Under the pieces are notes generated by a model. It did not search any database. It saw nothing but the letters and a program-made list of their open reading frames with translations, and was not told the origin of the DNA. Source: Desarmillaria ectypa (taxonomy: Eukaryota; Basidiomycota; Agaricomycetes; Agaricales; Physalacriaceae). Taken from it: DNA of 64,000 bases. Positions 57,723 to 64,000 of this stretch are shown piece by piece (the first letter of the stretch is position 1; each line of letters opens with the position of its first letter). The stretch is taken from the NCBI GenBank assembly GCA_030407005.1, contig JAUDYN010000004.1, positions 3,720,001 to 3,784,000 on the forward strand. The letters run 5' to 3'. The position numbers and the translations under genes are program-made.

Positions 57723-59203
57723 TCAGTAATCACGTCTTCGACTGTCACGGTCCGAGTCACGGTAGCGTCTGTCGCGGTCTCTGGGACTTCGGGACCGACG
57801 ACGCTCTCTGTCTCGACTTCTGCTCCGACGTCGGCGGTGATCACCCCCACCGGATGGCACGTCAAACACCATCCCGTATCCATGCCTGTCATGACCTCCC
57901 TCGTTGTCGCGATATCTCTGCGTCTTCACAAGGTCATCACGCCCACCAAACCCGCTGCCTCCTTTGGTGTACTTGGGACCTCGCATGATATTGTTCGACC
58001 AGACGTTGTTTGATTTAGCCACGGATTGCGAGCTGTCAAATTAATCTTAGAAATGGTACACAAACTTAGGAAATGACGTACAAATCAACCCATATACGTC
58101 GGTCGTCGACAAGAACGTTTTGCATCTTGAAGTATGCCTGTAAAAAGGATTAATCGAGGCCATAGACAATTTGAACGTATAAACGACACCTGTTCAGCGT
58201 CCTCGTGCTTGTCAAACTCCACAAATGCGTACTGCAGCGAATCTCCCGTCTTCTTGTCCCGGATGACCTGACAACTCATGATAGTTCCGAACCGGGAAAA
58301 TATCAGCTCCAAATCCTCATCTCGAGTTACGGGGTTGAGCTTGCACACGAATAACACATTTTCCGGCGGGCGAACATTGGCGAATGGCAAGTCTCCGACC
58401 ATCTCAAGAGTAAGTGCGGATGCTGCAGCTGCCTTTTCACGCCTGATGCGCTCCTCTTCTTCCTCTGGTAGTTGGAATAGCGGATCCTCGTCCTCTGCAA
58501 TACGATTTGAATTGTCTGGCGGCCGTGTGGGAGGGGAAGACGGCTGGACCAAGCCCGGGGGATCAGGAAACGGATCATCTGTGGAATAGTGAGCTTAATA
58601 AAAATTTTAAAGCGGGGAAAAGCGCACCTAAGATGACGACGTGTCGGATCCGCACATCTTTCAACGGCCGCCCGCTTTGGTCAGTGAAGATATCGTTCAG
58701 CTTGTCCAAAGTATCCATTCCTTCGACGACATGCCCAAAAACAACGTGTTTGCCGTCCAAATAGTCGATATTATCGGAGAGCGTGAGGAAGAACTGGCTT
58801 CCACAGCCCCCTCGTTCACCCCCTTGGATTCCCGGAGCGACTGCCATAGATACAGTTCCTTTATGCGTATGCTTGAGCTTCGGAAGGATCTCTGGAGAAA
58901 AATATCGAGGTACAGATGCGTCGGAAGAGGATTGTGACGCGATGAGAGACCATATTGATTCTCCTCCAGTCCCAGTTGCGGTGGGATCGCCTGCTTGGGC
59001 TAAAAAGTCCTTGGAAACTAAGAAGGAGGTAAGCGTAAATACTAGTATCGGCAAGAAATGATACACGTACCGTTGAAGAAGGCATGGAGGTTGTAGTAGT
59101 ACACTTTACAAAGTTTCAGGAAATTCTGGCATGTTTTCGGACATGCGTCGACTTCTAGATCAATGACCAGGTCACCGACAGATGTTTCAAGTAGTACCGA
59201 CAT
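57723..59203 (-). CDS. PPIL4: Cyp6/PPIL4-type cyclophilin with RRM and RS tail, 425 aa
   Basis: Five exons (59203-59071, 59017-58628, 58578-58190, 58137-58082, 58032-57723) sum to 426 codons including the stop. The start [19 protein letters not shown] begins the peptidyl-prolyl isomerase domain, with [38 protein letters not shown] and [20 protein letters not shown]. An RRM follows ([39 protein letters not shown]), completed across two introns. The C-terminus is Arg/Asp/Ser-rich, like splicing factors. Relatives (fission yeast Cyp6, human PPIL4) associate with the spliceosome. The divergent F-box gene starts 216 bp upstream. Confidence 0.95.
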
Positions 59204-59419
59204 ACAAGTGGTCCTCAAAAGGCCTTTTGGGGCGACGACAGGTGAGAGGAAGACAAAGAGGCTCTGCTTCAAATAAGACCATACAACGCGCACCATTGCT
59301 TCTAAATACGGTTACGAATCCGAGGAACGACTCCTCATGAGCGCCCCAGTGCATTCCCCATCAACAAAGGTATTGTACATAATTCAACGCTGCTTCTGAC
59401 ATATAAATATTAATTCCAG
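59204..59419. promoter_or_regulatory. Shared promoter region between divergent genes
   Basis: The start codons of the cyclophilin gene (minus) and the F-box-like gene (plus) face each other with only 216 bp between them. Any transcription start sites and control elements of both must lie here. No clear TATA element or named motif is visible apart from AT-rich sequence near 59400. Confidence 0.5.
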
Positions 59420-60619
59420 ATGGAGAAGCCATACCCGCTCCCCCAAGAACTAACGGACAAAACCGTCGACACTTTGTATGAAGACAATGACCGGCAAAGC
59501 ATTCACGCGTGTTCTCAGGTGTCACGGGCATTCCATTATCGTTCTCGATATTACATGTTCCGAGATGTCTATCTAACAGGCCCTCACCACACAGAGAAAC
59601 TCTACGAGTTGTGTATCAATTCCCCCGGTCTGTGCAGTTGCGTAGACAACCTGACTTTCGTGAAGGCCGACCCAAATTTCTTGTGGGACATGCACACGGA
59701 TAAATACCTCCTACCACTCATAAAGCTATTGACCAAAGTCACTCTCGTTCATGTTTCGGGTCTTTCATGGGGATCGTTCCCAGATGACGTCCTCAACGCA
59801 CTAGCTTCCCTTCCCCTCGCTGGTCTTTCTCTCAAAAACGTATCTTTCTCAGACGGAGTGCAGCCATTCTACTCTTTTGCCGGCCAGCTCGGAAATCTTG
59901 TAACTGTTAGGTTTCAAGGCGCACTGACATTCCCTGAGGAGGAACCGTCCGCGGTCGTTTTCCGCGAAACGAAGCCCGTGGCTATCCAAAAAATTCACAT
60001 CTACTCCTCTCCTCTATCCCAAGCCTTCATAGAGGATGTGTTCACCTCTCCTGCTTCACCCTTCACCCTTCGCGACCTTCGGGCTCTCACCCTCGACGTC
60101 GATCCCGCCACAGTCATAGCTTCAGTTCTCCTCCCTGAGTCCGGAGACCATGATTTTACCTTACTCAAACGAATAGTCGACGAATCACGGGAAAGTCTAA
60201 TCAAATTACACCTCATCTCCGTCAACTTCATTCCTCCTACATTCGACATATACCTTTGCCATGTTTCCAACCTTACATTTACCATCTGCGAGCTTCCGAC
60301 TCAGGGATCGGGATCGGTACCAATCCCTGCTATCAAGTGGTTGATCCGAGCTTTGACGCTACCCAGCCATATGGAGTCAGCACAATTAAGCATTGTTGCG
60401 ATGGTCATCGTGGGACGCGAGTTGCTGTGGATGTTGACGACAGAAGGATCCGAGTGTCTGAAATGCCTGGACTCGATACTTGTCGATTCAAGGTATCCAC
60501 TACAGAAGTTCGTAGTAGGATTTAGTAGGCTGAGCGAGGATCAGAAAGATGCAAGGAAGTTAACGCTGATTCAAAGCATGCCTCAGTTGCATAAAAAGGG
60601 AATCCTGGATATTGTTTAG
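59420..60619 (+). CDS. F-box-like protein of mushroom-forming fungi, 399 aa
   Basis: A single exon. The N-terminus (YPLPQELTDKTVDTLYEDND, then IHACSQVSRAFHYRSRYYMF) is the degenerate F-box-like motif typical of the large basidiomycete families, where LPxEL and a CS..SRAF..R core can be seen. The rest consists of beta-alpha segments with leucine-rich spacing (LASLPLAGLSLKNVSF, LGNLVTVRF, LRALTLDVD, LIKLHLISVNFIPP), consistent with irregular leucine-rich repeats. Such proteins are thought to be substrate adaptors of SCF ubiquitin ligases, but individual targets are unknown. It has no introns, unlike most neighbours. Confidence 0.85.
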   Translation: MEKPYPLPQELTDKTVDTLYEDNDRQSIHACSQVSRAFHYRSRYYMFRDVYLTGPHHTEKLYELCINSPGLCSCVDNLTFVKADPNFLWDMHTDKYLLPLIKLLTKVTLVHVSGLSWGSFPDDVLNALASLPLAGLSLKNVSFSDGVQPFYSFAGQLGNLVTVRFQGALTFPEEEPSAVVFRETKPVAIQKIHIYSSPLSQAFIEDVFTSPASPFTLRDLRALTLDVDPATVIASVLLPESGDHDFTLLKRIVDESRESLIKLHLISVNFIPPTFDIYLCHVSNLTFTICELPTQGSGSVPIPAIKWLIRALTLPSHMESAQLSIVAMVIVGRELLWMLTTEGSECLKCLDSILVDSRYPLQKFVVGFSRLSEDQKDARKLTLIQSMPQLHKKGILDIV

Positions 60620-61622
60620 GTCGATTTCACGACGCCCTTTGCTATTCTTTCTGCACTGATTCTGCGACTATTTTGGTCATGCTATCATAGGTAATTTACA
60701 TGAATCGAGATTCAGAGCTACTCGATGATGCAAAGTTAATATACTAGGTTTTCATGTGGATAACAGTCTAGTATGAAAACGAAAACGAGGATACCACTGA
60801 CAGCAACACCAGGAGCCATACTCTGCATCACCTCGTCCAGGCCACGGAGAGCATGGATGGGACTGAACGGACAGTTCATAAATACGGGCTGTTCCGGGCT
60901 TTCAGGTGCCGGTTCACCTTCCAAGATAGCAGGTTCTCGTTGGTCAAACTTGAAACCTGGAACTGCTTTGTAAGTTTCTGAATCATCAACCACCAGGCCA
61001 CCTGTAGCTTCTTGCTCTCATGGCTTCCGGATGGTCTGCAACACCCTCAGGAATCACAGCGGATAAGTTCTCCCTGTTCTCCTCTACCAAAATATTAGAG
61101 GGAGGATTAGACACGTTTATGCATATAAAGGACTATCAGATCCTCGTTATCAGATGGTTCCCAGCTTTGTCGCGAACCATCAAGAGAACGGGGTCTTTTC
61201 TTTATCAGTGTGCATTCTCCGCATTTGGCCAACCTAGAGTTTTCACGAACGAGGCAATGTCTAGAAGTCTTCACTCGGCTTTCACAAGGGTTCCTTGAAC
61301 GAGGAAGCTTCAACAAGAGAATAAAGCGTCTGTTTCCGAAAAGCGATCACCACTAGCAAGTACGCGACTTCATGACATTGACAGAAACTTGAAGCCGAAG
61401 AGAACTTTGAAAAAAATTCAAAGTTCGGCGAACTCTATGACAGTCCTCCCTAGGCAAAGTGAGAGTCAACTCTTTACAGCAAGCAGTTGAGATTTGAAAG
61501 GGCCGATAAAGCTGACCGGGACTCGATACAGAGGAATGGCTAGAAATCTGCCAGTGCCTTCACTTCGAGTGCGTACACGACCAAATTTGGATTACCCATC
61601 TCTGCCACAGACTCCACCCTGC
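60620..61622. other. Gene-poor stretch around the doubtful small gene
   Basis: Apart from the doubtful minus-strand gene, I see only the 3' side of the F-box gene at the left and the leader of the DNAJC28-like gene at the right. An in-frame extension of the latter begins at 61494. Confidence 0.45.
60744..61316 (-). CDS. Doubtful small gene of unknown function
   Basis: The clearest coding part is 60993-60808, with YKAVPGFKFDQREPAILEGE and HALRGLDEVMQSMAPG. A 40-nt intron (60807-60768) would lead to a short end TVIHMKT; otherwise the frame reads on into a hydrophobic stretch to 60736. Upstream, a second coding-like frame (61085-61020, ENRENLSAVIPEGVADHPEA) is out of phase. An intron from a GTAGAG donor near 61085 to an acceptor near 61018 could join them. 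The start may lie at 61316. No family is recognised. It could be a decayed gene. Confidence 0.3.
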
Positions 61623-63105
61623 ATGCAAGCGGCCCCTCGCACTGCACTCCTCTGTTTTCGTCCATTTACAACCAACGCCGCTCTTTTATCCGCAAAACCA
61701 ACACATTCAGCTAGCGACAGACTCTTCGCAGATGCGGCTCGAGAAGAAACAGTATCGTCCCACCCAAAGTCGTCGCGACTGACGGCCCTAGAGAACGAGC
61801 ACACCAACTGGACGGGAGATGAGAGCATGCGAGATGCTGTACTTCGTATGCTTGTCGATAAATACAAGCCTTTGCGGAGCGGTACCCTACAGTCTGCAGA
61901 TCAGAAATTGAAACGAGCACCGCCTGCAATTAGCTCTACCAGCGCATACCATGGCACTATGGAAGAGTTTCGCGCTGCATCTGAGAAGAAAGAGCCTTCT
62001 TCGTCCAAGCTGTTGCAGCCTTCTACGGGTTCATGGGCAACAGAGTCTTTGCTGCCATCGACAGAAGGACACAGACCATGGCATACCGAATTCAAGGTTC
62101 CTTCTCATGTCGGCGCTTCTGTCAAAGTTGCGCATTTCCCTTTGCATTCTTCGCGACCCTCAGCTTTAACCCACTCTGTTGATCAGCTAACGAGGAAGAA
62201 GGAGAAAGAGTCAAAGAAGCGGGTCGAGCATGTAGGGAGGCTGAGTCGGGCAAGGGAATCTACTTTGGACTATCGTCTAGGGATCAAGAACAGTTCTGAG
62301 GGGAGGGCAAGACGGCCGAATCCTGTCAGCCTGAAAGGATGGGCTTCGCTCGTAGAGGACAAGATAGAGGTATGTTCCTTGCTGTATGTCAAGCATATCT
62401 TATGCTCGCTGTAGAAAGCCCGTATTGCTGGCATCTTCAATACCGTTAAGGGTCGCGGTCAACCTATGACGCGAACCGTAGAAGAGAGCAATCCATTCAT
62501 CGGTCGCGAGGAGTTTCTTATGAACCGTATCATTCAACGAAATGGTGCAGCACCTCCTTGGGTTGAACTACAAGGGGGTAAAGTATCTTGCACAACGCAG
62601 CCGTTTTCTGTATCTGACACGTTATCTAGAGCTTGATGTAGCGGTCCAGTCGTTTAGAGATCTCTTGCGCCAGTCTTGGATTCGCCAAACCTTGCGCAAC
62701 CTTACCACCAACCACCCTGCTTCGATACTTGCACAGTTTACTGTGAGAGACGTGAAACGCCACAGAGACCCTGATTGGGAACTGCGGGAACGAACGTATC
62801 ATGATGCCACCGTGGAAGAGGTGAATGCATTGGTCCGGAAGTATAATGGTCTAGCGCCGTACGCTGTACGGCGGCCCTATTACAGTCGAAGCGTGGAAAT
62901 AGGAATGCTGTATGAAGACTGTGCAGATGAGATCATGAAACAACTAGCGGAACGAGTGAACAGTGTACAAGGAGGTAGGATACCGGGACATCATTCGGAG
63001 GTAGAGCCCCACCATGAAGCTGGAAAAGTGGTTAAAAAAATTGGGCTCAAAGACCTTTTCCTTGCTTGGTGGTATAGATTCGTTAGGAGGTGGAATTTAC
63101 ATTAA
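61623..63105 (+). CDS. DNAJC28-type (DUF1992) mitochondrial protein, 461 aa
   Basis: Three exons (61623-62369, 62415-62577, 62630-63105) sum to 462 codons including the stop. The chosen start MQAAPRTALLCFRPFTTNAA is a good mitochondrial presequence; the frame is open back to an ATG at 61494, which would add 43 residues. The conserved domain has EDKIEKARIAGIFNTVKGRG, NPFIGREEFLMNRI, RNGAAPPWVELQGELD and VQSFRDLLRQSW. This is the DNAJC28 conserved domain, and no J domain itself is present. The last third is basic and ends in an amphipathic hydrophobic patch FLAWWYRFVRRW. The molecular role of this domain is not established; a mitochondrial location is inferred from the presequence. Confidence 0.9.
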
Positions 63106-63347
63106 ATTTGTACAGTGACGGTGTAATAATGAGTGTTGTATTTCGGAATATACGTGAGGGTTGGAGGCTGCTACAGCCACGGAAACAAGGTCTGAACAAG
63201 GTTCGAACGAGGGCAGCTATTCGCGAACAAGATTACGAACGTGCCGTTGCGCCACGACTCTAGTTTACGTAATATAAGCACAACGTCATCCGTGACCCTG
63301 CAAGCAAAACTTGGCCTTCCTCCCATGACATTGGCACTGAAGGCTCT

Positions 63348-64000
63348 ATGAATGCCTTCACCATCCGCGACACATTGCTCCAGACAGTGTCATCCAGCTT
63401 GTTCCAGCAAATATTCCCTTTCGTCGTGCTTTTCCTAGTGCCAGTGCTAGTACTTTCAATTACCTCCAAATTTAAATCGACTTCGCCACATTACCCTTCG
63501 GTAATGGGCCTCGAAAGTCTTGGTTTTTCAATGCCATGGAATTGGTTCTCCGGTACGGTAAACGGAAGCGCAATTTCTCCCAATGGTCGCCAGCCTCACC
63601 ATCACCATGAAAAGAGAAAGAGCAAAAAGTCGAAAGGAAAGACAGAACTTGTATCGGTAAAGACTGGTACGATCCCTTTTCATAATAATCTCTGTCGTTA
63701 ATTATCCATCAGAAGAAGCTGTTGGTGACGGATATTACCCTGGTCTTGTGAATATCTCGGGAACCTATTGCTTCATGAATTCTACGGTCCAGGTATGCAT
63801 ACAACGAGGCTTCGGTGTTATTTGGTTAACCGGGAGTATCCGCAGGCCCTGTCTTCATTATCATATCTCCAGCCTCAGATCGATGCTGTTCATTCCAAGG
63901 CCGAAGCATTGGATGTCCCTACCCCCGTTATCGACATTCTTCAAGATCTCTTTCATCGTGCGTATCATTCGTATTGAAATATATCATCTTGGATGGAGCC
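63348..64000 (+). CDS. UBP1: Membrane-anchored ubiquitin-specific protease (Ubp1-like), 5' part only
   Basis: The visible exons are 63348-63666, 63713-63792 and 63846-63957; a GTGCGT donor then opens an intron that leaves the window. The N-terminus contains one hydrophobic segment (IFPFVVLFLVPVLVLSI), as in yeast Ubp1, which is anchored at the ER. After a basic linker with a HHHH cluster, the catalytic box reads GLVNISGTYCFMNSTVQ, then ALSSLSYLQPQIDAVH. The Cys is the nucleophile. The usual GNTCF form is replaced by SGTYCF. The His box lies outside the window. The family removes ubiquitin from proteins. Confidence 0.9.

Noticed and set aside
57224..57892. A 222-codon minus frame overlapping the second BTB gene and the cyclophilin end
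   Set aside because: It lies in another frame through two well-supported coding regions and shows no domain.
60736..60807. A possible transmembrane tail (VSGILVFVFILDCY) on the doubtful small gene
   Set aside because: The hydrophobic stretch has donor, pyrimidine tract and ACTAG acceptor, so it is more likely an intron read through.

Overview
The window looks like nuclear DNA of a filamentous basidiomycete, probably an agaricomycete. Almost every gene is cut by short GT-AG introns, usually 45-65 nt, with exons down to 14 nt. Both tRNA genes carry introns after position 37. The gene content fits too: neurofibromin/IRA, a Cdc7-type kinase, an AA9 lytic polysaccharide monooxygenase, a GH43-like secreted enzyme and a multi-exon cytochrome P450. 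No rRNA, CRISPR array, intact transposon or prokaryotic-type operon was seen. Exon models were built by hand from splice signals and reading frame. Where an exact amino-acid length is given, the exons sum to a whole number of codons.

Left part (1-17 kb): a Ser/Pro-rich protein of unknown function; a cis-CaaD-like tautomerase; then on the minus strand an NDUFAF3-like complex I assembly factor and an EVE-domain protein. Next come an intron-containing tRNA-Cys, the ribosome biogenesis factor Rrp7, a fungal kinase-fold protein with an apparent frameshift, and a three-RRM Nam8/Csx1-type RNA-binding protein with a long leader. Centre (17-34 kb): a Ras-GAP of the neurofibromin/IRA family spanning almost 10 kb, a 927-aa coiled-coil protein, an unresolved 2 kb stretch, and an 8-exon stomatin.

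Right centre (34-47.5 kb): a decayed allantoate-permease-type transporter, a WBP2-like PPxY protein head-to-head with a tRNA-Arg, the Cdc7 kinase, a 500-aa P450 and a Mss116-type mitochondrial DEAD-box helicase. Right part (47.8-64 kb): the secreted GH43-like protein and the AA9 LPMO, separated by about 2.4 kb of unresolved DNA; delta-1-pyrroline-5-carboxylate dehydrogenase; two tandem BTB proteins of identical length; a Cyp6/PPIL4 cyclophilin; an F-box-like protein; a doubtful small gene; a DNAJC28-type mitochondrial protein; and the start of a membrane-anchored ubiquitin protease that runs off the edge.

Most genes are housekeeping functions scattered on both strands with no pathway cluster. 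The exceptions are the plant-wall pair (GH43-like plus AA9) and the BTB duplication. The most notable findings are the decayed transporter, the frameshifted kinase-fold gene, the tandem BTB duplication that appears to have copied the tail of its neighbour, the microexons, and two tRNAs placed about 100 bp upstream of divergent protein genes. I did not find a convincing undescribed system.
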